NCBI GenBank assembly: GCA_903869595.1
Contig: CAIPZV010000043.1
Location: 124,001 to 188,000, forward strand
DNA length: 64,000 bases
Source: an uncultured beta proteobacterium
GTDB lineage: Bacteria; Pseudomonadota; Gammaproteobacteria; Burkholderiales; Burkholderiaceae_C
Direction of reading: 5' to 3'
The stretch's first letter is position 1. Every line of letters begins with the position of its first letter. The notes under the pieces were generated by a model. The model had not been told where the DNA came from. It was given only the letters and a program-made list of their open reading frames with translations, and made no database searches. Position numbers and translations under genes: made by a program. Positions 47,201-55,380 of the stretch are shown here, piece by piece.

Positions 47201-47289
47201 CGTCATTGCGAGCGCAGCGAAGCAATCCACTTTGGTTGGTGCGTCAAGCCTATGTGGATCGCCGCGTCGCTACGCTCCTGGCGATGACG
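47201..47289. repeat. Dispersed palindromic repeat (REP/MITE-like)
   Basis: The left arm CGTCATTGCGAGCGCAGCGA...CAATCCAC (47201-47230) is an imperfect inverse complement of GTGGATCGCC...CCTGGCGATGACG (47254-47289). The CGTCATTGCGAG / GCAATCCA ends match a very widespread bacterial intergenic repeat, whose spurious translations are familiar as CERSEAI-type peptides. It fills most of the gap between the efflux channel and adaptor genes. Confidence 0.82.
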
Positions 47290-47294
47290 GGTTG

Positions 47295-48467
47295 ATGCCG
47301 ACGTTCGCTACAGTCTTGCCCCTTGGCTTGCTGCTCTGCGCCCTGGCCCTATCGGGCGCGCATGCGGCTGATGCCCCGGTGGCAGCCAAACCGGCATTGA
47401 CCGTCAGCACCACCCGCGTGCAAAAAACCATGTTGCCTTTGACCTTGGTGGCCAACGGCAATGTGGCCGCCTGGCAAGAGGCCAGTGTCTCCGCCGAAGT
47501 GGGTGGTTTGCGCATTGCCGACCTCATGGTCAATGTGGGCGATGTAGTGCAAGCAGGCCAGTTGCTGGCGCAGTTGTCCGCTGATAGCGTGCAGGCCGAT
47601 GTGGCCTTGGCGCGCGCCCAATTGGCTGAAGCCCAGGCCGCGGCCAATGATGCGGGCATCAATGCCGACCGCGCCCGTGCCCTGCAAAACGACAGCGCCC
47701 TCAGCGCCCAACAAATCAGCCAGATGCTCAGCGCAGAGCAAATGGCCAAAGCGCGCTTGGAAGCGGCTAAAGCGGGCCTGGATAGTCAGTTACTACGCCT
47801 GAAGCACACGCAAGTTATTGCGCCTGATAGCGGCACCATCATTACCCGCAATGCAGCCCTCGGTGCAGTGGTTGCGCCTGGCAGCGAGTTGTTCCGCATG
47901 CTGCGCCGCAGCCGCCTCGAGTGGCGTGCCGAGCTGACGGCCCATGAGTTGGCGCGTGTGGTGGTGGGCGCCAACGCACGCATCACAGCGCCGGGCGGTG
48001 ACCAGTGGCAAGGCAAGGTGCGCATGCTCTCGCCCACGGTGGATGCGCAAAGCCGCGTCGGCCTGGTGTATGTAGATTTGATGGGCCCGGTGGATAGAAA
48101 CGCCGCATCGCTCAAGCCGGGCATGTATGCGCCGGGCGAATTTGTGTTGGGCCAAACCCCGGCCCTGACGGTGGCCCAGCAAGCCGTGGTGGTGCGCGAT
48201 GGATTTAGCTATTGCTTTCGCCTGCAAAACGATGGCCGGGTGACGCAAACGCGTATCAGCACCGGCAGGCGCGCCAACACTGCGGCTGGCCCAGTGATTG
48301 AGGTGCTTGACGGCCTGGAAGCCGATGCGCTGGTGGTGTCTTCGGGCGCGGGCTTTTTGCGCGATGGCGATAGCGTCAAAGTAGCCACGCCCGCAGTCGC
48401 ACCAGCAGCCGCACCCACTGCGCCCGCCAGTGCGGCGCGACCCGCAGCCAGCGCAGCGTCGAAATAA
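47295..48467 (+). CDS. RND efflux periplasmic adaptor (membrane fusion protein)
   Basis: A 390-residue adaptor with a signal peptide (MPTFATVLPLGLLLCALALSGAHA) followed by the lipoyl/barrel-sandwich region (VSAEVGGLRIADLMVNVGDVVQAGQLLAQL), a short coiled coil (QLAEAQAAANDAGINADRAR), and beta-barrel and membrane-proximal domains. The tail is Ala/Pro-rich. An in-frame open region extends upstream to 47109, but it translates the palindromic repeat and lacks signal-peptide character, so ATG 47295 was chosen despite a poor ribosome site. It lies 9 bases before the pump gene. Confidence 0.85.
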   Translation: MPTFATVLPLGLLLCALALSGAHAADAPVAAKPALTVSTTRVQKTMLPLTLVANGNVAAWQEASVSAEVGGLRIADLMVNVGDVVQAGQLLAQLSADSVQADVALARAQLAEAQAAANDAGINADRARALQNDSALSAQQISQMLSAEQMAKARLEAAKAGLDSQLLRLKHTQVIAPDSGTIITRNAALGAVVAPGSELFRMLRRSRLEWRAELTAHELARVVVGANARITAPGGDQWQGKVRMLSPTVDAQSRVGLVYVDLMGPVDRNAASLKPGMYAPGEFVLGQTPALTVAQQAVVVRDGFSYCFRLQNDGRVTQTRISTGRRANTAAGPVIEVLDGLEADALVVSSGAGFLRDGDSVKVATPAVAPAAAPTAPASAARPAASAASK

Positions 48468-48476
48468 GGGGCGGGT

Positions 48477-51400
48477 GTGAATTTTTCGGCTTACTCGATT
48501 AGGAACCCGATCCCGGCGATCATGCTGTTCGCCCTGCTGACGCTGGCCGGTTTGCTGGCCTTTCGCGGCAGCGTGGTGCAGGACTTCCCGGATATTGAAT
48601 TACCCATCGTGACGGTGGAGGCGGGCTTGCCCGGCGCAGCGCCTGCGCAAATGGAAACCGAGGTGGCGCGCAAGATAGAAGACGCAGTCGCCACCCTGGC
48701 CAGCGTGAAAAACGTCTACACCACGGTGCTGGACGGCAGCGCGGTGGTCACGGTGGAGTTTGTACTCGAAAAACCGATCAACGAAGCTGTCAATGAAGTG
48801 CGCGATGCGGTGGCCAGTGTGCGTGCCGATCTGCCCTCGGAGTTGCGTGATCCATCGGTGACCAAGGCTTCGACTGCAGGCCGTGTGGTGCGCACCTATA
48901 CCGTGCAGGCCTCAGGCAAACCGGGCATGCAACTGCGCGATGACGAGGCTATCAGCTGGTTTGTCGATAACACCGTGAACAAGCGCTTGCGCGGCGTGCC
49001 CGGCGTGGGCGCTGTGAAGCGATTAGGCGGCGTCTATCGCGAGGTGCGCGTGGAGCTCGATACCGCCCGCATGGCGGCGCTGGGCGTGTCGGCTTTGGAT
49101 GTGTCACGCCGCCTGAAAGTGGTGCAGGTCGAGGCGCCGGGCGGGCGCGGCGATGTCAGCGGTGCCGAGCAATCGGTGCGCACCATTGCCACGGTGCAAA
49201 GCGCGCAAGAGTTGGCGCAGCTTGACTTGCCGCTGCCCGACGGCCGCCATGTGCGCTTGGAGCAAATTGCCAAGGTCATGGACACGGTCAGCGAAGCGCG
49301 AGCGATAGCCACGCAAGACGGCGCCAAAGTGGTGGCCTTTGAAATTTTCCGCAGCAAAGGCGCTAGCGAAGTGGCGGTGGCCGAAGGCGCGCGCCAGGTA
49401 GTGGCCAAGTTGCAGGAAGAAAACCCAGACTTGCGCATCGACGCGATTATTGACAACGCGCAGCCGGTGCAAGAAAACTTCAAAGGCTCTATGGAGCTGC
49501 TCTATGACGGCGCGCTCTTGGCGATCTTGGTGGTGTGGCTATTTCTGCGCGATTGGCGCGCCACCTTTGTGGTGTCCACCGCTTTGCCGTTGTCCATCAT
49601 TCCCACGTTTTTGGGCATGCAGTATTTTGGCTACACGCTCAATACCGTGACGCTCTTGTCGCTGGCCTTGGTGGTCGGTGTGCTGGTCGATGATGCGATT
49701 GTGGAGATTGAAAACATCGCCCGCCATTTGCGCATGGGCAAGTCGCCGTTTCAGGCGGCGATGGAAGCGGCCGACGAGATTGGTATGGCGGTGATTGCCA
49801 CCACGTTTGCGCTGGTGGCCGTGTTCTTGCCCACGGCCTTCATGGGTGGCGTGCCGGGCTTGTTTTTCAAGCAATTTGGTTGGACGGCGGTGCTGGCGAT
49901 TTTGGCCTCGCTGATGGTGGCGCGCCTGCTCACGCCCATGATGGCGGCGTATATGTTGCGGCCCGCGCGCCAGGCCGATGGCGCGCCGGTACTGGTGGAG
50001 CCACCCGATGGCCCCATCATGCGCGCCTACTTGCGCGTGATGCAATGGTGCTTGCGTCACCGTCTGGTTACGGCCATCGGCGCGGGTTTGTTTTTTGTAG
50101 GTTCGGTGTCTTTGGTCGGCTTGCTGCCTACTACCTTTATTCCCCCCGGCGACCGCGGCCAGACGCAAGTGACTATCGAGCTGGCGCCCGGCAGCACGCT
50201 GGCCGAAACGCAGCGCATTGCCGAAGAGGCGCGCAAAGAAATTGCCGGCATACAACACATCGTGAGTATCTTCAGCTCAATTGGTGGAGGCTCCAGCGGG
50301 GATGCATTTGCGCCCGGCGCCGCAGCCGAAGCGCGCCGCGCGGTGCTGACGATTAGCGCCGTGCACCGCAATGATCGCAAAGAAAGCATGCAAGACATTG
50401 ACGCCCAAATTCGCAAGCGCATGGCTGAAATTCCGGGTGCGCGTTTTAACGTGGGCTCGCCCGAGACCGGCGGCAAATTACAGCTGGTGCTCAAAAGCGA
50501 AGACCCGCAAGCCTTGATGCAAGCGGCACAGTTGGTGGAGCGGGACCTGCGTAGCCTCAAGGGCATAGGTAATATCAATTCCAGCGCGTCCTTAGTGCGC
50601 CCGGAAATCATTGTGCGGCCGGATAACGCACGCGCCGCCGATCTGGGGGTCACGGCAGCCAGCATTGGCGAGACGGTGCGCGTGGCTACCGCCGGTGACT
50701 ACGACACCGCGCTGTCAAAACTCAATCTGGCGCAGCGCCAAGTGCCTATTCGTGTGAAGCTGCCCGATGCAGTGCGCGCCGACTTGGACTCCATTGGTCG
50801 CTTGACCGTACCCGGCAAGCGTGGCCCGGTGATGTTGGCGCAAGTGGCCGATATAAGCATGGACAGCGGGCCGGCGCAAATCACGCGCCTTAACCGCAAC
50901 CGCAATGTGGTGCTGGAAGTGGAGTTGGGTAAGCGTACGCTGGGCGAAGTCAATGCCGAGGCGCGCGCCTTGCCCAGCTTGGCCAATTTGCCGCCGGGCG
51001 TATCGATTGCTGAGTTGGGCGACGCGCAGGAAATGCAGGCCTTGTTTGCCAGCTTTGGTATCGCCATGTTGATCGGTGTGTTGTGTATTTATGGCGTGTT
51101 GGTGCTGTTGTTCAAAGACTTTTTGCAGCCGCTCACGATTTTGGCGGCCCTGCCTTTGAGTATTGGCGGCGCTTTTGTATTGCTGCTGATCACCGGGCGC
51201 GCTTTGTCCATGCCGACCATGATCGGGCTGATCATGCTCATGGGCATCGTCACCAAAAATTCGATTTTGCTGGTGGACTATGCGGTGCTGGCACGCCAGG
51301 CGGGTATGGAGCGGTTTGAGGCCCTGGTCGATGCCTGCCGCAAGCGCAGCCGCCCGATTGTGATGACCACTATCGCCATGGGCACCGGCATGCTGCCCTT

Positions 51401-51617
51401 GGCCATTGGCTGGGGCGCGGACCCCAGCTTTCGCTCGCCTATGGCGATTGCGGTGATTGGTGGATTGATTACCTCCACCTTGCTTAGCTTGCTGGTGGTG
51501 CCTGCGGTGTTTACCTATATCGACGACCTGGAGCGCTTGCTGGTGCGCTTGTTGGGCCGGTCATCGGCAAAGCAAAATACGAGCAATCCGCTTTATGAAA
51601 AAAAGGATCCCGTATGA
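48477..51617 (+). CDS. RND multidrug efflux pump (HAE-1 type)
   Basis: A 1046-residue inner-membrane proton-driven pump. Twelve helices and two large periplasmic loops are evident. The proton-relay aspartates lie in helix 4 (LVVGVLVDDAIVEIENIARH), and the second half repeats the pattern with IGLIMLMGIVTKNSILLVDYA. The GTG start at 48477 follows AAGGGGC. The length is standard for HAE-1 pumps. Regulator genes are absent next to the operon, so control must come from elsewhere. The substrate range cannot be told from sequence. Confidence 0.92.
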   Translation: MNFSAYSIRNPIPAIMLFALLTLAGLLAFRGSVVQDFPDIELPIVTVEAGLPGAAPAQMETEVARKIEDAVATLASVKNVYTTVLDGSAVVTVEFVLEKPINEAVNEVRDAVASVRADLPSELRDPSVTKASTAGRVVRTYTVQASGKPGMQLRDDEAISWFVDNTVNKRLRGVPGVGAVKRLGGVYREVRVELDTARMAALGVSALDVSRRLKVVQVEAPGGRGDVSGAEQSVRTIATVQSAQELAQLDLPLPDGRHVRLEQIAKVMDTVSEARAIATQDGAKVVAFEIFRSKGASEVAVAEGARQVVAKLQEENPDLRIDAIIDNAQPVQENFKGSMELLYDGALLAILVVWLFLRDWRATFVVSTALPLSIIPTFLGMQYFGYTLNTVTLLSLALVVGVLVDDAIVEIENIARHLRMGKSPFQAAMEAADEIGMAVIATTFALVAVFLPTAFMGGVPGLFFKQFGWTAVLAILASLMVARLLTPMMAAYMLRPARQADGAPVLVEPPDGPIMRAYLRVMQWCLRHRLVTAIGAGLFFVGSVSLVGLLPTTFIPPGDRGQTQVTIELAPGSTLAETQRIAEEARKEIAGIQHIVSIFSSIGGGSSGDAFAPGAAAEARRAVLTISAVHRNDRKESMQDIDAQIRKRMAEIPGARFNVGSPETGGKLQLVLKSEDPQALMQAAQLVERDLRSLKGIGNINSSASLVRPEIIVRPDNARAADLGVTAASIGETVRVATAGDYDTALSKLNLAQRQVPIRVKLPDAVRADLDSIGRLTVPGKRGPVMLAQVADISMDSGPAQITRLNRNRNVVLEVELGKRTLGEVNAEARALPSLANLPPGVSIAELGDAQEMQALFASFGIAMLIGVLCIYGVLVLLFKDFLQPLTILAALPLSIGGAFVLLLITGRALSMPTMIGLIMLMGIVTKNSILLVDYAVLARQAGMERFEALVDACRKRSRPIVMTTIAMGTGMLPLAIGWGADPSFRSPMAIAVIGGLITSTLLSLLVVPAVFTYIDDLERLLVRLLGRSSAKQNTSNPLYEKKDPV

Positions 51618-51632
51618 CCGCCAGGCGCAAAA

Positions 51633-52979
51633 GTGCAAGCTATGGCTGATCTGTCCTTGCAAGACCGGATGCACGCACTGCAAGCGCAAGGCATCCATAC
51701 GGTATTGGCCCAGTTTTGCGACATCCATGGCGTGGCCAAAGGCAAGCTGGTGCCTTTAGATAATTTGCCGGAATGGGTAGCGCAGGGCGCCGGTTTTGCT
51801 GGGCCGAGCATCTGGGGCACCGGCCTGCCGCGTCAGGGCGCGACCAGCGAATACTATGGCCGCGTGCAGCCGGACAGTTTGCGCCCCTTGCCCTTTATGC
51901 CCGGTGTGGCGCATGCAGTCTGCGATGGCTTTGCGGGCGGCCAGTCGCTGGATACCTGCTCGCGCCAAGTGCTCAAAGCCGCTACGAACGCATTGGCCCA
52001 GCGTGGCTGGACGATGTGGGTGGGCATAGAGCCCGAGTTTTTTCTTTTGCGCCAAGATGCAGCAGGGCACTGGACGCTGGCCGATGCGCTGGACGCGCTG
52101 GACAAACCTTCGTATGACCTGAAAGCCATCCACCGCAACTATGCGTTTTTAGACGATATGCGTGTGGCCCTAGGCGCTTTGGGTTTTCGCTTGCAGCAGA
52201 TGGACCACGAAGACGCCTGCGGCCAGTATGAAATCAATTACGCCCACGACCACGCGCTGGCTGCGGCGGACCGCTATATGTTGTTCAAGCTGACGGCCCA
52301 TGCGATAGCGCAGCGCCACGGCCAGGTGTTTAGCAGCATGCCCAAACCGCTTGCACATGCGCCGGGCAGTGGGCTGCATTTCCATATCAGCATCACCGAT
52401 GCAAACGGCAGGGCGGTGTTTGCCGATGCGCAAGGCAGCCTGGGTCTGAGTACGGCGGGCCACCAGTTTGCCGCAGGCCTCTTGCACCATGCGGACGCCC
52501 TGGCCGCGCTGTGCGCGCCCACGGTCAATAGCTATAAGCGCCTGGCCAGCAGCCCCAGCGCATCGGGCACCACCTGGTCGCCGGTGTGGAAGGCCTATGG
52601 CGACAATAACCGCACCTGTTTGCTTCGCACCGTAGCAGGCCGCATGGAGTGGCGCTTGCCCGACCCATCGTGCAATATTTATGCGGCCCTGGCTGGCGTG
52701 CTGCATGCCGGTTTGCACGGCATAGACAGCGCTATGGCAGCACCAGCGCCTTGCAACGAAGACTTGTACATCCGCCAGGCCAGCGGCCAGCCTATGCCGG
52801 CGCGCTTGCCCAAAAACCTGGAAGAGGCCATAGACGCTCTGCAAGCGGACGAGGTGCTTCGCACTGCCGTGGGCGCGGCCTTTTGCGCGCAGTGGATAGG
52901 CCTCAAGCGCGCCGAGTGGGACAGCTACGCACAGCACGTCAGCGCCTGGGAAATGCAGCGCTACGCCGACGCGTTTTAA
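51633..52979 (+). CDS. GmaS/GlnT-like glutamine-synthetase-family ligase (second copy)
   Basis: A 448-residue glutamine-synthetase-fold enzyme, clearly a paralogue of the gmaS product at 6137. Shared features include LAQFCDIHGVAK, GIEPEFFLL, QQMDHEDACGQYEINYAHDH and VNSYKRLAS. It may be a gamma-glutamylamide synthetase with another amine substrate, or a type III GlnT. It starts 15 bases after the RND pump stop, so the two are probably co-transcribed, an odd pairing. GTG 51633 has AGG seven bases upstream; ATG 51642 is the alternative. No mgs or mgd partner lies nearby. Confidence 0.8.
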   Translation: MQAMADLSLQDRMHALQAQGIHTVLAQFCDIHGVAKGKLVPLDNLPEWVAQGAGFAGPSIWGTGLPRQGATSEYYGRVQPDSLRPLPFMPGVAHAVCDGFAGGQSLDTCSRQVLKAATNALAQRGWTMWVGIEPEFFLLRQDAAGHWTLADALDALDKPSYDLKAIHRNYAFLDDMRVALGALGFRLQQMDHEDACGQYEINYAHDHALAAADRYMLFKLTAHAIAQRHGQVFSSMPKPLAHAPGSGLHFHISITDANGRAVFADAQGSLGLSTAGHQFAAGLLHHADALAALCAPTVNSYKRLASSPSASGTTWSPVWKAYGDNNRTCLLRTVAGRMEWRLPDPSCNIYAALAGVLHAGLHGIDSAMAAPAPCNEDLYIRQASGQPMPARLPKNLEEAIDALQADEVLRTAVGAAFCAQWIGLKRAEWDSYAQHVSAWEMQRYADAF

Positions 52980-53324
52980 GGGCGCACTGCCGCGTTCGCA
53001 GCGGACCTTTACAGACCAAGACCCCATCAAAGGCACCGAAGAAATTGCGAAGGCGGTAGGGTCCGCAGCGTGGCCTTTACAGACAAAGACCCCATCCCGC
53101 AATGCGGTATGTAGGCCGCCAGCACCTCCTCTTTGCTATTTCGCATTGAGAAATTATCCTAATCTATGGTGAAAAAATAATCCTAAGCTTATGATTTACA
53201 TAGAAAAATATTTAGTCTTATATAAGACATAAGATTGTTCCTCTGTCTTATATAAGACTTAGAATTGCGGCACCGCACCATGCGCCACCCTGGCCTGGGC
53301 ACCGATTAACCACAAGGAGTTTTT
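52980..53324. other. Non-coding gap between the GS-like gene and aceA, with short direct repeat
   Basis: No gene was found here. A 23-base imperfect direct repeat, CCTTTACAGAC(C/A)AAGACCCCATC, occurs at 53006-53028 and 53074-53096. The right half is AT-rich and holds the aceA promoter region with the palindrome pair listed separately. Two similar ATTATCCTAA / ATAATCCTAAG boxes lie near 53153 and 53177. Confidence 0.6.
53215..53258. promoter_or_regulatory. Two identical GTCTTATATAAGAC palindromes upstream of aceA
   Basis: The perfect 14-base palindrome GTCTTATATAAGAC occurs at 53215-53228 and 53245-53258, centre spacing 30 bases (about three helical turns). Flanks are also alike (ATAAGATTG / TTAGAATTG). 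This is a strong candidate for paired binding of a dimeric regulator, possibly GntR-type, controlling the glyoxylate gene aceA. The regulator is not in this window. Confidence 0.7.
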
Positions 53325-54644
53325 ATGCCGCAAGCACTCAATGCACAACTGAGCCGCGAACAACAAGTCGCACAACTGGAAAAAGACTGGGCCACCAACC
53401 CGCGCTGGAAAGGTATCAAGCGCGGTTACTCGGCCGCTGATGTCGTCCGCCTACGCGGCTCCTTCCAAGTCGAGCACACGCTAGCCCGCCGTGGCGCCGA
53501 AAAACTGTGGGACTTGTTGCACGACGAGCCCTATGTCAACTGCCTTGGCGCGCTGACCGGCGGCCAGGCCATGCAACAAGTCAAGGCGGGCGTCAAAGCC
53601 ATTTACCTGTCCGGCTGGCAAGTTGCCGCCGACAGCAACGAATACTCTGCCATGTACCCGGACCAATCTTTGTACCCCGTGGACTCGGTGCCTAAGGTGG
53701 TAGAGCGCATCAACAACTCATTTACCCGCGCCGACGAAATCCAGTGGTCCAAAGGCGTTGGCCCTGGCGACAAAGGCTATATCGATTACCACGCTCCCAT
53801 CGTGGCCGATGCCGAAGCCGGCTTTGGCGGCGTGCTCAATGCCTATGAACTCATGAAAGCCATGATCCGCTCGGGCGCGGGCGGCGTGCACTTTGAAGAC
53901 CAGCTGGCGTCGGTCAAAAAATGCGGCCACATGGGCGGCAAAGTCTTGGTGCCCACCACCGAAGCGGTGCAAAAACTCAAAGCAGCGCGCATGGCTGCGG
54001 ACGTGTATGGCGTGCCCACCTTGGTGATCGCCCGTACTGATGCCGAAGCCGCCGATCTGGTGACCAGCGACTTTGACCCCATCGACCAACCCTTCCTGAC
54101 CGGTGAGCGCACCTCTGAAGGTTTTTACAAAACCCGCAAAGGCATGGACCAGGCCGTGGCCCGTTCGGTGGCCTATGCCGAGTACGCCGATTTGGTGTGG
54201 TGCGAAACCGGCACGCCGGACCTGGACTTTGCGCGCAAATACGCCGAAGCCGTGCACGCCAAACACCCCGGCAAGATGCTGGCTTACAACTGCTCGCCGT
54301 CATTTAACTGGAAGAAAAATCTGGACGATGCCACCATCGCCAAATTCCAGCGCGAACTCGGCGCCATGGGCTACAAATACCAGTTCATCACGCTGGCCGG
54401 TATCCACAATATGTGGTACCACATGTTTGACCTGTCCCAAGACTACGTCAAGCGCGGCATGACCGCCTATGTGGAAAAAGTGCAAGAGCCCGAATTCGCC
54501 GCCCGCGACCGAGGCTACAGCTTTGTGTCGCACCAGCAAGAAGTGGGCACCGGCTACTTTGACGAAATCACCACCGTCATCCAAGGCGGCCGCTCCAGCG
54601 TCACCGCGCTGACCGGCTCCACCGAAGAAGAGCAGTTCCACTAA
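53325..54644 (+). CDS. aceA: Isocitrate lyase (AceA)
   Basis: A 439-residue isocitrate lyase, which splits isocitrate into glyoxylate and succinate in the glyoxylate shunt. The catalytic motif KKCGHMGGK is present, along with the substrate and metal segments [26 protein letters not shown] and [18 protein letters not shown] precedes ATG 53325. No malate synthase gene is adjacent. The upstream palindrome pair suggests carbon-source regulation. Its product could support growth on C2 units or assimilate catabolic carbon. Confidence 0.95.
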   Translation: MPQALNAQLSREQQVAQLEKDWATNPRWKGIKRGYSAADVVRLRGSFQVEHTLARRGAEKLWDLLHDEPYVNCLGALTGGQAMQQVKAGVKAIYLSGWQVAADSNEYSAMYPDQSLYPVDSVPKVVERINNSFTRADEIQWSKGVGPGDKGYIDYHAPIVADAEAGFGGVLNAYELMKAMIRSGAGGVHFEDQLASVKKCGHMGGKVLVPTTEAVQKLKAARMAADVYGVPTLVIARTDAEAADLVTSDFDPIDQPFLTGERTSEGFYKTRKGMDQAVARSVAYAEYADLVWCETGTPDLDFARKYAEAVHAKHPGKMLAYNCSPSFNWKKNLDDATIAKFQRELGAMGYKYQFITLAGIHNMWYHMFDLSQDYVKRGMTAYVEKVQEPEFAARDRGYSFVSHQQEVGTGYFDEITTVIQGGRSSVTALTGSTEEEQFH

Positions 54645-54697
54645 AGCGCTGACCTGCACCCCCGCCGCTCTCGGCGTGGGTGGTGAGAGTCAGATAC

Positions 54698-54728
54698 AAG
54701 GGCGGGTACGTGCGTGCTCGCCCTTTTT
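54698..54728 (+). terminator. Rho-independent terminator after aceA
   Basis: AAGGGCG (54698-54704) pairs with CGCCCTT (54719-54725), followed by a run of six T residues. It lies 53 bases past the aceA stop and before the brnTA promoter. Confidence 0.8.
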
Positions 54729-54759
54729 TATAGGCTTTTTGGGCCGCCCGTAGGTTTGG

Positions 54760-54801
54760 TTGTAACCCAAAAGTAGGTATTTATGGTATATTTTTTATAC
54801 T
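54760..54801 (+). promoter_or_regulatory. brnTA promoter with operator-like inverted repeat
   Basis: TTGTAA (54760-54765) and TATGGT (54783-54788) are separated by 17 bases and form a plausible promoter. GTATA (54786-54790) and TATAC (54796-54800) make an inverted repeat directly before the toxin start, a likely site for autoregulation by the antitoxin. Transcription would begin only a few bases before the ATG. Confidence 0.5.
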
Positions 54802-55065
54802 ATGGCAGATTTTGAGTTTGATCCCGAAAAGAGCGATAGCAATCGGCTCAAGCACGGGATCAATTTCATCGAGGCCCAATTGCTTTGGGATGACCCTATG
54901 TTGCTAGAGATTCCGGCCAAGACAGCGGACGAACCCCGGTTCCTGGTCATCGGGCTCATTGGCCTCAAGCATTGGTCTGCCGTTATCACCTATCGAGGAG
55001 CTAAGGTGCGATTAATCTCCGTTCGCCGCGCACGCATTGAAGAGGTAGCACTGTATGAAAGTTAA
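54802..55065 (+). CDS. brnT: BrnT-family toxin
   Basis: An 87-residue BrnT-type ribonuclease toxin. Family motifs are FEFDPEKSDSNRLKHGINFIEA at the start and RLISVRRARIEE at the C-terminus, close to the length of known BrnT proteins. The start codon follows the operator-like repeat directly, with no ribosome site, so the mRNA may be nearly leaderless. It overlaps brnA by 11 bases, with the toxin first, the usual order for this system. It should be neutralised by the downstream antitoxin. Confidence 0.87.
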   Translation: MADFEFDPEKSDSNRLKHGINFIEAQLLWDDPMLLEIPAKTADEPRFLVIGLIGLKHWSAVITYRGAKVRLISVRRARIEEVALYES

Positions 55066-55285
55066 AGAATTCGAAGCCCGATTTGACGCCGGCGAGGACC
55101 TGACTGAGGCACTGGATTTGTCCCAAGCCAAGCGCGTCCAGCAAGTACAAAAGCGCGTCAACGTGGATTTCCCGACCTGGATGATCGACTCCTTAGATCG
55201 CGAAGCCAGCCGGATGGGCGTGACGCGTCAATCCGTTATCAAAGTTTGGTTGGCTGAGCGACTCACAGCAAGCGCTGCAAAGTAA
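55055..55285 (+). CDS. brnA: BrnA-family antitoxin
   Basis: A 76-residue protein with a C-terminal ribbon-helix-helix/CopG-like domain (KRVNVDFPTWMIDSLDREASRMGVTRQSVIKVWLAERL) and an N-terminal part that should bind the toxin. The overlap with brnT implies translational coupling. BrnA proteins repress their own operon, consistent with the inverted repeat before brnT. About 95 bases follow before the ggt stop on the other strand, with nothing notable in them. Confidence 0.85.
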   Translation: MKVKEFEARFDAGEDLTEALDLSQAKRVQQVQKRVNVDFPTWMIDSLDREASRMGVTRQSVIKVWLAERLTASAAK

Positions 55286-55380
55286 TTTATTGGCGCTGAA
55301 TGATTCGATTTTGGATACATAGATAGGTGATGGGGTAAATAATTGATAGTGCTGGCGGGGCAGGGACAAAACATCGCGTC

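Noticed and set aside
47109..47294. N-terminal extension of the efflux adaptor from ATG 47109
   Set aside because: It translates the palindromic repeat, lacks signal-peptide features, and the true signal peptide begins at 47295.
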